The notes under the pieces are model-generated. The model was not told where the DNA came from. It saw only the letters and a list, made by a program, of their open reading frames with translations, and did not search any database. This document shows positions 9,186 to 18,792 of a stretch of 64,000 nucleotides of DNA, in pieces. Within the stretch, counting starts at the first letter, position 1. Each line of letters begins with the position of its first letter. Source of the stretch: CALBRZ01 sp964511065 (GTDB lineage: Bacteria; Planctomycetota; Planctomycetia; Pirellulales; S012-138); the NCBI GenBank assembly GCA_964511065.1, contig CAZEEG010000003.1, positions 34,400 to 98,399 of the forward strand, in the 5' to 3' direction. Position numbers and translations under genes: made by a program.

Positions 9186-10133
9186 TCATCGTTGCTTGGC
9201 CGCCCCCTGCGGTTGCTTGGCCAGCGGGGCGGGTGCCAGTTCGATGGCCACTTCGACCGTCATACCCGGCCGCAGCAACCACTCGTTGTTCTCCGTGCGA
9301 TTGTCGATGCGGGCGGTGACGCGATAAGCGCCGTCGGCCTGCACGTTGGGATCGACAAAGACCACGCGGCCCGAAAACCGCTCCAACCGACCTCGTTCCA
9401 ACTCTGCCAGCACGTGAACGGGCCGGCCGCTAACTTCGCTGGCGCCGAATTCACGGGCATTGACGAAGCCCTCGACTTCAAGCTGGTCCATGCGGACCGC
9501 GGTGAACACGGTTTCGCCTTCTTCAACCCACTCGCCGACCTTCTTCTTGACATCGACGATCATGCCGGAGATCGGCGCGAGAATGCGGCGGCGGTCGATC
9601 TCAATTTCTGCCACCTCCAGTTCCGCCTGCCGCACATCGCGGGTGAACGCGGTCAACCGCTGTTCGAGTTCGGCCTGTTCGATTTCCAGATTTGCCCGCT
9701 GCACGTTGAGTTGCACCCGGCGCAGTTCGCCGGCCGAATAGGTATTCGTTGCACGGCGATTGGCTTCGAGCATCATGGCATATTCGGTTTCGATGACCTT
9801 GGCGGCAGCCTTGGAGAAGCGCACTTTGACATCGTTCTCAGCGGCCTGCTTGGCTTTGTCGCGTTCGCGCTCGGCCGAGATTTTTTTGGCCTTGGCAAGA
9901 CGGTCGTCGATCTGCACCAACCGCATCCCGGCCTCGACCTCCATGCCGGGCCGAGCTTCCACGGCCGTGAGGACGCCAGACGCCTGTGCCGGTACCGCCA
10001 CCTCGTCGATGAGCGAAACCAGACCGTGCTCGATCCGGACGAAGCCATCGGAAGCCGTGCTGGAGCGTCGCTCGGTGCCGTCTGCTCCCATCAGGGCCGC
10101 CGTCAGGGTCGCCAGTTGCAGTAACGTATTCAA
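9186..10133 (-). CDS. HlyD/RND-type periplasmic adaptor
   Basis: The protein has 315 residues. It starts at TTG 10133, strongly supported by GGAGGT 7 bases upstream. A short hydrophobic N-terminus may be a signal peptide. A lipoyl-like half (VPAQASGVLTAVEARPGMEV), a long charged coiled-coil hairpin (about residues 80-175) and the returning half (RILAPISGMIVDVKKKVGEWV) are followed by a beta-barrel domain ending in LLRPGMTVEVAIEL. This is the membrane-fusion-protein fold used in tripartite export. No inner-membrane pump or outer-membrane channel is encoded alongside; the likely partners are the two flanking HlyD-containing proteins. Confidence 0.82.
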   Translation of the reverse strand: MNTLLQLATLTAALMGADGTERRSSTASDGFVRIEHGLVSLIDEVAVPAQASGVLTAVEARPGMEVEAGMRLVQIDDRLAKAKKISAERERDKAKQAAENDVKVRFSKAAAKVIETEYAMMLEANRRATNTYSAGELRRVQLNVQRANLEIEQAELEQRLTAFTRDVRQAELEVAEIEIDRRRILAPISGMIVDVKKKVGEWVEEGETVFTAVRMDQLEVEGFVNAREFGASEVSGRPVHVLAELERGRLERFSGRVVFVDPNVQADGAYRVTARIDNRTENNEWLLRPGMTVEVAIELAPAPLAKQPQGAAKQR

Positions 10134-10224
10134 CGGGGGGACCTCCGCCTATCGTGGGGGGGAACCGCCAGAAAGCGGCCGCTATCCACTGAGAATGGAA
10201 AACTGGAAAGAAATGAATCGCCCC

Positions 10225-12219
10225 CTAGAACAAAATGCGCGATTGGACGAACGCCCACAGATCGTGCAGCCAAACGTAACCCAGCGACCGGTTGCCGCAG
10301 ACCACCTTGGCAATCACCGTTGCGCCGGGCCGCAAGTGCGGTAGCTCGTCGCGGTCGAAGGCGACCTTCACGGCCACGCTGTTGCCGACCTCGCCGTGGA
10401 CCTCGGCTCGGCGGTGAATTTCCTTGATCCGTCCTTCGTAGGTCACGCCCGGTTCGGTGGCCAGGATGAAGCGGACCAGCAGGTCCTCGCCGTGCTCCTT
10501 CTGGGCAGCCAGGATATGGCCCATGCGATCCTCGGGCATGCGAATGTCAAGTTCCCATTCGCTGCCGGGATCGGCCACCGAGAGCAGTACCTGGCCCCGT
10601 TCCACGGGCCGGCTCACCAACCGGTCGTGAACGTCCCAGGTAGTCACCACGCCGTCGATAGGGCTGAACACCCGCAACTGCTGCTTCTGGTGCAGGGCCA
10701 GTTCGCGCTGTTCCTTAAGCGAGATGGTCGTCTGTTGAAGTTGGGCCAACTCGCCCCGCAGACGGTCTTTTTCGGCCGGCCGCAGGTCCTTTTCAGAAAG
10801 CAGCGTATTCTGCACGGCTCTGGCCCGCTCGGCAGTGGCGGCTATCTGCCCGTCCAGGCTGGCAATGCGTTCTTCGAGGGCCGGATTCTCCAGCTCCAGC
10901 AGCGGGCGCTCGTCGGACGATCGCACCGCATCGCCGTGTCGAACGTGAACCTTGGTGACCACCCCGGCCACGTTGGCAAAAACTTCGCGCCGCGCGGTAG
11001 GTTGCAGAATACCGCGGCCTTCCAGTTCCAAACTGGCAGGTATCAAGCACAAGGCCGCAACGAGCAGCAGAACCGCGCCCAGTGCCACGCCCCAGCCAGG
11101 AAGCGATGCCGCGGTGCATACGCCGCCCAACTTGCGGCAGACCGTCATCAGCGGGCCGCCGTCGTAGGCCAGGCTGTTTGCCACGGCAATCGCCGCATGA
11201 TCGCGTACTGGCTCGATGCGCGCGGCGATTCGCTTGCGCGGCCGGGCGTCGTCGATCTGCTCGGCCATCAAGGCCCCGATGGCTTTCGCCATGCGGCGGT
11301 GCTCACCCTCCTGCGCGTCCGGCGGGAAAAGCGGATACACCGCCAGCAGTCGCGATTGCGATTCGTCCAGGTAGCGCTGTGCGGCCGATTCCAACTGTGG
11401 CGGCAGATTGGTCGATTGCCCGTCGTACCATAGCGGTTCGCCGCTGGCGGCTACGACCTCGGCCAACTGGTTCATCAGCCGGACCATATCGCTCCGCGGA
11501 TCAAACCGGTCCTGGCCGCTGATCGCCGTCACGGTCATCTTGCCGCGTTGGGCAACGGCCAACGTCACGCGGTCGCATTCCAGGATGCGTCGGCCTTCGT
11601 CGCACACACGACGCGAGGTTTGCGCCAAGTCCAAGCTGCCATGGACCGTGCGGGTAAATGCTTCAAGCCGATTCCATACGGCCTGCCGATCGCGAAACTC
11701 CCGGAGTTGGCAATCCTTGAGATACTCGCCTGCCAAGCCACACGCCTGGATGATGTATTGGAGATAACCACGTTCCGTGGCAGGGTTGGCACCAGGACGT
11801 TGCAGGATTTCCAGCACGCCCTGTACCTGGTCATGGTCGCGAATCGGCGCCAACAGCAGCAAGAAAGGCGTGGGGTTGCCGGTATCGGCCGTACCCGAGC
11901 AGGGTGCAATCGCCGCGGCCTCCCCGCCAACGAACACCTGCGAGAGCAGTTGATCGTGCATCTGCCGATGCTGCGGTTCGTCCAGTTCGGCCTGAGCCAG
12001 TTGCACCTGATATTCCAGGCCGAGGGTGCCGTCGGGGCGGCGTATCCACACCGCCCCGCCGATGGCGCCCAGCGCGCCGACAACGCGCGAGAGCAATTCC
12101 CCGTAGAATTCAGAGGGGGAGAGGCCGGCTCGCGCCAGCTTTGCCATCTCCGACATCAAGTTCCGGATACGCATGCGCGCGTCGGCAACTTGCTTCGGAT
12201 CGAGCGTTTCAGTGGTCAT
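10225..12219 (-). CDS. GAF-domain / HlyD membrane protein
   Basis: The protein has 664 residues. The ATG at 12219 is chosen because the frame upstream is compositionally unlike protein and would run into the promoter region of polA. The N-terminal half is cytoplasmic and holds two GAF-like regions (about 30-190 and 225-365; the second contains RVCDEGRRILECDRVTLA). A single membrane helix follows at about 372-393 (LGAVLLLVAALCLIPAS), then a HlyD barrel-sandwich with a coiled-coil hairpin (about 420-664; REVFANVAGVVTKVHVRHGD, FSPIDGVVTTWDVHDRLV). So a sensory-type cytoplasmic module is tied to a periplasmic adaptor module. It is the first gene of the three-gene run ending with the M50 fusion; spacing to the next gene is 91 bases. 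The ligand of the GAF domains is unknown. Confidence 0.8.
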   Translation of the reverse strand: MTTETLDPKQVADARMRIRNLMSEMAKLARAGLSPSEFYGELLSRVVGALGAIGGAVWIRRPDGTLGLEYQVQLAQAELDEPQHRQMHDQLLSQVFVGGEAAAIAPCSGTADTGNPTPFLLLLAPIRDHDQVQGVLEILQRPGANPATERGYLQYIIQACGLAGEYLKDCQLREFRDRQAVWNRLEAFTRTVHGSLDLAQTSRRVCDEGRRILECDRVTLAVAQRGKMTVTAISGQDRFDPRSDMVRLMNQLAEVVAASGEPLWYDGQSTNLPPQLESAAQRYLDESQSRLLAVYPLFPPDAQEGEHRRMAKAIGALMAEQIDDARPRKRIAARIEPVRDHAAIAVANSLAYDGGPLMTVCRKLGGVCTAASLPGWGVALGAVLLLVAALCLIPASLELEGRGILQPTARREVFANVAGVVTKVHVRHGDAVRSSDERPLLELENPALEERIASLDGQIAATAERARAVQNTLLSEKDLRPAEKDRLRGELAQLQQTTISLKEQRELALHQKQQLRVFSPIDGVVTTWDVHDRLVSRPVERGQVLLSVADPGSEWELDIRMPEDRMGHILAAQKEHGEDLLVRFILATEPGVTYEGRIKEIHRRAEVHGEVGNSVAVKVAFDRDELPHLRPGATVIAKVVCGNRSLGYVWLHDLWAFVQSRILF

Positions 12220-12564
12220 GCCGGTTGTCAACTGCTGGAGTTTCGTTCGGCCTGCCGCACGTGGGGGGAGAAGGGCAGGCGGCGATCCCTGGCGGCCATT
12301 GGCAGCACCCCAAGAGCAACCTGCCGGTCGCTCGGCTGGCCCAGGCCGCAAAGTTTGCCTGACCGGTACAATCGGCCCTGGCCTGCCATACTCTTGAACG
12401 AAAGATGCTCTGGCCGGTTTTCCTGCCTCGCGGCGCAAGCGGTGATGGCGGCGGCTTGCTTCCTTGACAGCATTCGATGCCCCCCTAGGATGAATCGCTC
12501 GCCAGCCTGACACAGGTCCGCCGCTTGCACGCTTCGCTTGCCGCAGTTCGTAAGGAATCGATCC
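12220..12564. promoter_or_regulatory. Divergent promoter region between GAF-HlyD and polA
   Basis: 345 bases separate the start of the minus-strand GAF-HlyD gene from polA. Promoters for both directions must lie here, but I see no convincing -35/-10 pair. AAGGA lies about 9 bases before the polA ATG. Confidence 0.4.
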
Positions 12565-15500
12565 ATGCAAAAGAAACCACGGCAAACCCGGTTACCCGGC
12601 ATGGACGACGATCTCCCCCAGCGGCCCACCGCTTCCGGCAAGCGTTCCAAGTCGCGCGGCGGCAAGAGCGGCCAAAGCAGTCAACCCGGTCAGCCAGGCT
12701 CACCCGGTGCCAGCGGACGGCCCGCCGCCCGTGGCGGCCGCCAATCACCTCCCCGCGAACGGTCTGCCGGACACGTTGAACGGGTAGAGCCTTCGGTGCC
12801 GGTGCCCGGCACCTTGGACCCGGGAAGCAATTACAAGAATGAGCTATTGGAGATGCCGTTGGCGGTCCTGCCCGAGGGCGTGCCCGACGGCATCCCCGAT
12901 CTGCGCGGCAAGACGGTGTACGCCGTGGATGCCGCCTCGCTCATCTTTCAGGTATTCCATGCGATCTCGGAGATGACCAACCCGCTGGGCCAACCGGTCA
13001 ATGCGGTATACGGTTTTGCCCGCGATATCTTTTTTCTGCTGGAGCAGAAGCAACCCGATTATCTGTTTTGCGCGTTCGATTTACCCGGGGCCACGATCCG
13101 CCACGATCAATACGTGGACTACAAGGCCCATCGCGACGAAATGCCCAGCGACCTTGCTCCCCAGATCGGCATGATTATCCGGATGCTGGAAGCGATGGAC
13201 GTGCCCATCCTGGCGCACGAAGGTTACGAGGCCGACGACGTGCTGGCAACGCTCGCGCGGCAAGTGGAAGAACACGGCGGCGAGTGCGTGCTGGTAACGA
13301 GCGATAAGGATTGCCGGCAACTCATCACCAATCATGTGAAGTTGTACAACGTCCGCAAGAACCAGCTATTTGATCGGGCCGCGCTGGAGGAAGACTGGGG
13401 CATTCGTCCCGACCAGGTGGTCGATTTTCAAGCGCTGGTTGGCGATTCGGTGGATAACGTGCCGGGCGTCCCGCTGATCGGCCCGAAGATCGCCAAGGAA
13501 TTGCTGCAGACCTTCGATACACTCGACGAAGTGTTGGCCCGGGCCGGCGAAGTCCGCGGCAAGAAACGCAGCGAGAACCTGCAGGCCTACAAAGATCAAG
13601 CGCTGCTGAGCCGCGAACTCGTGCGGCTGCACAACGATTTGCCGCTGCGGATCGACTGGAAGCGGGGCGAAACGGCCCACATGGATCGCGAAGCGGCGCT
13701 GCCCCTGTTTGTGGAATGGGGATTTCACGGGTTTGCGGATAAGATCCGCGCTGAATTGGATGCGCGGCACGCCCCCAGCCGCTGGGACACCCAGTGCCAG
13801 GTGGTCAGCGATCCCGAAGCGCTGGCCAATCTCGTCTCGCAATTGCAGCAACAGGATAGCCTGGCTATCCGCGTTCGGGGAACGCACCCTTGGCCCATGT
13901 GGGCGGAGCTGTCGGCCATTGTGCTGGCTTCAGAAGCGGGCCGGGCGCACTACATTCCCATCGCGCCGCCTGAAGGTTCTCTGGAAGGTCTGGCAGCCAG
14001 TTATGAATATCCGCAGGCGCTTTCCACCGACGAAGTGATCGCGGCGCTGCGACCGCTGCTGGAAGATGAGAACATCGCCAAGATCGGGCATAACCTGAAG
14101 TACGACACGATCCTGCTGCGACAAGCAGGCTGCAAGTTGGCCGGCCCCAAGCTTGATCTCTACGTGGCCAGCTACTTGCTCGACGCCGGCGAGCGAAACC
14201 ATTCGCTGGAAGAACTTTCCAAGCGGTACTTGCGGCACACGCTGCCGCGCGAAGACGCCCATGGTTACCTGGGGACCGCTTCGTCCAGCGGTACGGCACG
14301 CACCAGGGCCTCCCGGGGCAGGGCAGGCGGCCCCCTGGCCGAGGGTGAACTGCCTATCCACGAATCCGCGGCGCAGCGGGTCGACGCCTTGTGCCGGCTA
14401 CAGCCAGTGCTATGGCCATTCCTGCAGCAGGCTGAACTCTTGTCACTGTATCAGGATTTGGAGCGTCCGTTGATCGACGTGCTGGCCCAGTTGGAGATCA
14501 ACGGCATTCGCGTCGATCCGCAGCGGCTGGCGGAACTCAGCAAGCTGTACAGCTCGCGCCTGCTGGAGCTGGAGCAAACCATCTACCGCCTGGCCGGCCG
14601 CGAATTCAACATCGCCTCGCCCAAGCAGTTGCAGGAGGTGTTGTTTGCTGAACTTGGATTTGCGGCCAAAAAGAAAACCCGCACAGGGATCAGTACCGAG
14701 GCATCGGTTCTGGAAGAATTAGCCGAGGAGCATGAACTACCCCGGCAGATTCTGGAATATCGCCAATTCGCGAAGCTGAAAGGGACATATGTTGATGCGT
14801 TGTCGGACATGATCCATCCCCGCACGGGCCGCGTCCATTGCTCGTTCAATCAGGGGGTGACCGCCACGGGCCGGCTGAGCAGCAGCGATCCGAATTTGCA
14901 GAATATTCCGATTCGCACGAAGGAAGGGCGCGACATCCGCTCGGCGTTTCTGCCCGGCCACGAAGGCTGGAAACTCCTGGCGGCCGATTATTCGCAGATT
15001 GAATTGCGCGTGTTGGCCCACTTTTGCGGGGATGAAGCCTTGTGCGGGGCATTTGCCCGCGATGAAGACATCCACCGCCGGGTGGCGGCCGAAGTCTACG
15101 ATGTGCCGCCAGAAACCGTGACGGCCGAACAGCGGCGCAATGCCAAGGCAGTGAACTTTGGGATCATCTACGGACTTTCGCCGTGGGGGCTGGCCAAGCA
15201 ACTGGGCATCGACCAGACCGAGGCCGCTTCGTTCATCGACGCCTACTTTGAGCGTTATCCGCGTGTGGAGGAATTTCTGGCGCAAGTACTGGCAGAATGC
15301 CGTGCCAAAGGGTATGTTAGAACCATCCTGGGACGTCGCAGGGCCATCCATGGCATTCGGTCCGGCGTCCACCGTCAACGGAACCTTCCGGAACGAACCG
15401 CCATCAACACCGTGGTTCAAGGTTCCGCCGCAGATATCATCAAGTTGGCGATGATCCGCCTGCACGATCGTTTGCAAGCGGACAGCGTTGCCGCGGCCAT

Positions 15501-15669
15501 GCTGCTCCAGATTCACGACGAGTTGGTGTTCGAAGTTTCCGACCGTCAGATCGCGGAAGTGGCCGAATTGGTGGTGCAGGAGATGTCTGGCGTTTACCCA
15601 CTCCAAGTTCCGCTTAAAGTGGATGTATCGGTGGGTGAAAACTGGGCATCCCTGCAGCCGATACCTTGA
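12565..15669 (+). CDS. polA: DNA polymerase I
   Basis: The protein has 1034 residues, longer than E. coli Pol I (928) because of a basic low-complexity N-terminal extension of about 90 residues and an Ala/Gly/Arg-rich insert near 575. The ATG at 12565 follows an AAGGA site. Order: 5'-3' exonuclease (DAASLIFQVFHAI, GYEADDVLATLA, LVTSDKDCRQL, GDSVDNVPGVPLIGPK); a 3'-5' exonuclease-like domain; and the polymerase with motif A DYSQIELRVLAH, motif B RRNAKAVNFGIIYG and motif C IHDELVFEV. The proofreading site is degraded: the D-x-E of motif ExoI reads RVR (in LAIRVRGTHPW), and the Y-x3-D of ExoIII reads SAAQR, while the NLKYD of ExoII is kept. It therefore probably lacks proofreading, as several other bacterial Pol I enzymes do. 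Its role is replication gap filling, primer removal and repair. Confidence 0.95.
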   Translation: MQKKPRQTRLPGMDDDLPQRPTASGKRSKSRGGKSGQSSQPGQPGSPGASGRPAARGGRQSPPRERSAGHVERVEPSVPVPGTLDPGSNYKNELLEMPLAVLPEGVPDGIPDLRGKTVYAVDAASLIFQVFHAISEMTNPLGQPVNAVYGFARDIFFLLEQKQPDYLFCAFDLPGATIRHDQYVDYKAHRDEMPSDLAPQIGMIIRMLEAMDVPILAHEGYEADDVLATLARQVEEHGGECVLVTSDKDCRQLITNHVKLYNVRKNQLFDRAALEEDWGIRPDQVVDFQALVGDSVDNVPGVPLIGPKIAKELLQTFDTLDEVLARAGEVRGKKRSENLQAYKDQALLSRELVRLHNDLPLRIDWKRGETAHMDREAALPLFVEWGFHGFADKIRAELDARHAPSRWDTQCQVVSDPEALANLVSQLQQQDSLAIRVRGTHPWPMWAELSAIVLASEAGRAHYIPIAPPEGSLEGLAASYEYPQALSTDEVIAALRPLLEDENIAKIGHNLKYDTILLRQAGCKLAGPKLDLYVASYLLDAGERNHSLEELSKRYLRHTLPREDAHGYLGTASSSGTARTRASRGRAGGPLAEGELPIHESAAQRVDALCRLQPVLWPFLQQAELLSLYQDLERPLIDVLAQLEINGIRVDPQRLAELSKLYSSRLLELEQTIYRLAGREFNIASPKQLQEVLFAELGFAAKKKTRTGISTEASVLEELAEEHELPRQILEYRQFAKLKGTYVDALSDMIHPRTGRVHCSFNQGVTATGRLSSSDPNLQNIPIRTKEGRDIRSAFLPGHEGWKLLAADYSQIELRVLAHFCGDEALCGAFARDEDIHRRVAAEVYDVPPETVTAEQRRNAKAVNFGIIYGLSPWGLAKQLGIDQTEAASFIDAYFERYPRVEEFLAQVLAECRAKGYVRTILGRRRAIHGIRSGVHRQRNLPERTAINTVVQGSAADIIKLAMIRLHDRLQADSVAAAMLLQIHDELVFEVSDRQIAEVAELVVQEMSGVYPLQVPLKVDVSVGENWASLQPIP

Positions 15670-16126
15670 AAGCGCGGACGGCTTGTCGCATCAATCCCAG
15701 TCGCATCCGTCATTCCTCGGCCGTCCCGAGTCCGGCCAATACCCCCGAACACGTTCCGACCGGAGCGGTCCTGCCTCAATAATCAATTCGTTGAGTCCAA
15801 GACAGTAGGCCCCATGCGCATGGAGGTTTTGCGTGGTGGAAATGCATGAAAAACCGTGGTGTGGTCTGAATCCCAACGCTCGTGATGGTTACGCGCCGCA
15901 GCGTTTCCGGTAAAGCCTCGGAGAGCTTGCCTGGGCGCCGCCCCCCGTCGTCGTCTCCGCGGAACGCACTGCATAGTGGGTATGACGCAGTGGGCATGAC
16001 GCACTGCGCGGCGGGCATGGCCGGATGCTTGAGGATTCCTCGGACAGCTACACCGAAAATGCCGCATCGCAAGAGTTGCACTGAAATAGTTGCGCCCAAG
16101 AAAGTTGCATCGTGAGGAGCCATCCG
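15670..16126. other. Gene-free stretch between polA and coaE, 457 bases
   Basis: No supported gene on either strand; a minus-strand open frame (15776-16288) runs into coaE and is taken as chance. A small direct repeat lies at 15975-16002. A GACCG-GAGC-CGGTC-like dyad just after polA has no T tract. Confidence 0.4.
15975..16002. repeat. Two copies of a 14-bp direct repeat
   Basis: AGTGGGTATGACGC (15975-15988) is followed directly by AGTGGGCATGACGC (15989-16002), one base different. The flanking CGCAGTG/CACTGCG sequences can also pair. No function is evident. Confidence 0.5.
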
Positions 16127-16831
16127 TTGCACGCCTCCCGTGATTGCTCCCAAGTACCCAGGGTGCCGGAAGAACGCCGGCTGCCGGTCCTGGGGCTGTT
16201 GGGCGGGGTCGCCAGCGGAAAGAGCTTTGTTGCCGGATTGCTGGCCCAGCACGGTGCCGCGGTCCTCGATGCCGATCGGGCAGGCCACCAGGTATTAACA
16301 GAACAAGACATCAAAGAACAGTTACACGCTCGCTGGGGTGATCGGGTTTTCACGCCCGCGGGCGAAGTCGACCGCAAAGCCGTCGGAGAGATTGTATTTA
16401 GCGATCAAGGGGAGTTAGAATTTCTAGAAGCCGTAACGCACCCGCGGATCGGCTGCCTCCTTCAGGAACAGATTGAACATCACTTTCGGCAAGGCGCTCC
16501 AGCGGCCGTGCTCGATGCCCCGGTCATGCTCAAGGCAGGCTGGGATGCCATGTGCGACGCGATCTGGTTCGTCGACTCACCTCGTCCCACGCGGTTGAAA
16601 CGTGCCTTGGCACGCGGCTGGACGGAAGCCCAGTTTGACGCCCGTGAAGCCGCCCAAGAGCCCCTGGACGAGAAGCTTCGCAAGTCCGATGTGATTATCG
16701 ACAATGCCGGCAGCAGCGAGGCCACCGCCGCCTTGGTGGCCAGGCATTGGCAGCAGTTCCTCGATCAGGTAGCGCCGCACCGCGCGTCCAATCCCCATCC
16801 GCCGGCCCGGCATCCGCCCGCTGGCGGCTGA
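16127..16831 (+). CDS. coaE: Dephospho-CoA kinase
   Basis: The protein has 234 residues. It phosphorylates the ribose 3'-hydroxyl of dephospho-CoA with ATP, the last step of coenzyme A synthesis. The P-loop is GGVASGKS, followed by VLDADRAGHQVL, the acidic substrate-site strand of CoaE, then THPRIG and the LID-like segment around RALARGWTEAQF. The TTG at 16127 is preferred because GAGGAG lies 7 bases upstream; a GTG at 16112 or 16163 is also possible. The gene sits between polA and rho, all on the plus strand. Confidence 0.88.
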   Translation: MHASRDCSQVPRVPEERRLPVLGLLGGVASGKSFVAGLLAQHGAAVLDADRAGHQVLTEQDIKEQLHARWGDRVFTPAGEVDRKAVGEIVFSDQGELEFLEAVTHPRIGCLLQEQIEHHFRQGAPAAVLDAPVMLKAGWDAMCDAIWFVDSPRPTRLKRALARGWTEAQFDAREAAQEPLDEKLRKSDVIIDNAGSSEATAALVARHWQQFLDQVAPHRASNPHPPARHPPAGG

Positions 16832-17247
16832 AGTGCTGGCCGCGCCGCCGCGGGAACCTCCCACGACCACACAAGAACCCCCTCGGTCCCCCGGATTGCC
16901 CTGCCTTGCGGAAATGCCACGCACTTTGGCAGCCCATCGCGGGGCCGACTGAGTCGAGATCAGGAGCCCCCCATACAAAGCGAATCGTAGAAGGTCCGGC
17001 GATTCGTTGGATGGCATACCAACCATCAGCGAGTCGTTGAGCCATAACTGCATGAAGGGCCCCCCATAGCCGCTTGTCCTGCGAGGCGCGGCGGGCCAGC
17101 CCAAACTCCCCCCCAGCGCGGCCGTTCGGGCCGCACCCGTTGGTCCACTGTCCTATTTTCCACCAGGAATTGCCTCTTCCGAACGCATCCTACCCACCGC
17201 CGGGGCCATTCGCGCCGCGGCACGCGTGCTCATCGGAGTTGTCTGTC
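16832..17247. other. Gene-free stretch between coaE and rho, 416 bases
   Basis: A leader region ahead of rho. The rho frame stays open upstream to 17074, but that extension is Pro/Ala/Arg-rich and lacks a ribosome site, so it is treated as untranslated. A leader-based control of rho is possible; I see no specific structure that shows it. Confidence 0.4.
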
Positions 17248-18738
17248 ATGACCGAAACCAAACGCAAAACCACGGATGAGAAGGTTCGGAAAACTGAAAC
17301 CCGAACCTCCCTGCGCAAGAAAACGCATACCCCCGAAGAAGAAATGACCACCACCACGGTAACGGAATCCGATCTGCACAACGGCGAACCCATTTCGCTG
17401 GCTGAAGAACTCGCCGAAGAAGGCAGCCTGGTCCGCGACGATACCCACGAACATTACGAGCGGATCAAGCGCGGCAATATCCATATCGCCGAGCTGCAGA
17501 AGCTCTCGATGCCGGAGTTGATCGAGGTCGCCAAGCGTGAGAACGTCAAAGAGATCAATGGCGTCAAAAAGCAGGACCTGATCTTCAACATCCTCAAGGA
17601 GCGCGTGAAGCTCAATGGACTGATGTTCGGGGAAGGCACCCTGGAGGTGCTGCCCGACGGTTTCGGCTTCTTGCGCAGCCCCGACTACCACTACCTCTCG
17701 TGCCCGGACGACATTTACGTGTCGCCCAGCCAGATTCGCCGGTTCGGCCTGCGGACTGGCGCCACGGTGAGCGGCCAGATTCGCCCCCCCAAGGAGAACG
17801 AGCGGTACTTCGCGCTGCTGCGTGTGGAGGCGATCAACCACCACGATCCCAACCTGCTCACCAACAAGGTCTTCTTCGACGACCTGACCCCGATGCACCC
17901 GGACAAGCGGCTGGTGCTGGAACACGATCCGGCCGAAGTCGAGATGCGGGCGGTGGACCTGATCAGCCCACTGGGCTTTGGCCAGCGCGGCTTGATCGTC
18001 AGCCCGCCCCGCGCCGGCAAGACCATCCTGCTGCAGAAGATGGCCAAGGCGGTCCTCGCCAACTATCCGGACGCCTACGTGATCATGCTGTTGATCGACG
18101 AGCGCCCAGAAGAAGTGACCGACATGGAGCGGCAGGTCAAAGGCCCCAACTGCGAGGTCATTTCGTCAACCTTCGACGAAGCCGCCGCCCGGCACATCCA
18201 GGTCTCCGAGATGGTGATCGAGAAGGCCAAGCGGATGGTCGAGTACGGCGTCGATGTCGTGATCTTCCTCGATAGCATCACGCGCCTCGCCCGGGCCTGG
18301 AACGCTGAGTGTCCCAACTCCGGCAAGCTGCTTTCCGGCGGTGTGGATGCCAACGCCCTCCAGCGGCCCAAGCGGTTCTTCGGTGCTGCCCGCAAGGTCG
18401 AAGAAGGCGGCTCGCTGACCATCATCGGTACGGCGCTGGTCGATACCGGCAGCAAGATGGATGAGGTGATCTTCGAGGAATTCAAGGGCACCGGCAACCT
18501 GGAGATTGTGCTTGACCGGCGACTGGTCGATAAGCGCATCTGGCCGGCAATCGACATCAACCGCAGCGGCACCCGCCGCGAGGAAATGCTGCTCGATCCG
18601 GAAGAGTACCGCCGGGTGTGTATCCTGCGCCGCGTGATCAACGAGATGAACGCCCCTGAAGCGATGGACCTGCTCGTCACTCGGCTGCAAAAGACCAAGA
18701 GCAATGCCGAGTTTCTGATGAGCATGAACGCCAAGTAG
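17248..18738 (+). CDS. rho: Transcription termination factor Rho
   Basis: The protein has 496 residues. The ATG at 17248 has GGAG 10 bases upstream. A charged, Thr/Lys/Glu-rich extension (about 1-75) precedes the Rho N-terminal helical domain (LQKLSMPELIEVAKRENV), the RNA-binding cold-shock-like domain (GTLEVLPDGFGFLRSPDYHY, DDIYVSPSQIRRFGLRTG) and the ATPase core. The core has Walker A SPPRAGKT, Walker B VVIFLDSITRLARAWN, the Q-loop region around LLSGGVDANALQRPKRFFG and the C-terminal MDLLVTRLQKTKSNAEFL. All key elements are intact. It is a hexameric RNA helicase that releases transcripts. The gene itself ends in a Rho-independent terminator. Confidence 0.97.
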   Translation: MTETKRKTTDEKVRKTETRTSLRKKTHTPEEEMTTTTVTESDLHNGEPISLAEELAEEGSLVRDDTHEHYERIKRGNIHIAELQKLSMPELIEVAKRENVKEINGVKKQDLIFNILKERVKLNGLMFGEGTLEVLPDGFGFLRSPDYHYLSCPDDIYVSPSQIRRFGLRTGATVSGQIRPPKENERYFALLRVEAINHHDPNLLTNKVFFDDLTPMHPDKRLVLEHDPAEVEMRAVDLISPLGFGQRGLIVSPPRAGKTILLQKMAKAVLANYPDAYVIMLLIDERPEEVTDMERQVKGPNCEVISSTFDEAAARHIQVSEMVIEKAKRMVEYGVDVVIFLDSITRLARAWNAECPNSGKLLSGGVDANALQRPKRFFGAARKVEEGGSLTIIGTALVDTGSKMDEVIFEEFKGTGNLEIVLDRRLVDKRIWPAIDINRSGTRREEMLLDPEEYRRVCILRRVINEMNAPEAMDLLVTRLQKTKSNAEFLMSMNAK

Positions 18739-18792
18739 CCCCAATCGGGCGCCGCACCCCATTAACGTGCGGCAATCGGCCAGCTTCCCCCA

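Noticed and set aside
14737..15606. A 289-codon minus-strand frame opposite polA
   Set aside because: It lies wholly within the polymerase domain of polA and has no recognisable motif.
15776..16288. A 170-codon minus-strand frame between polA and coaE
   Set aside because: It overlaps the start of coaE, has no ribosome site and has no protein-family features.
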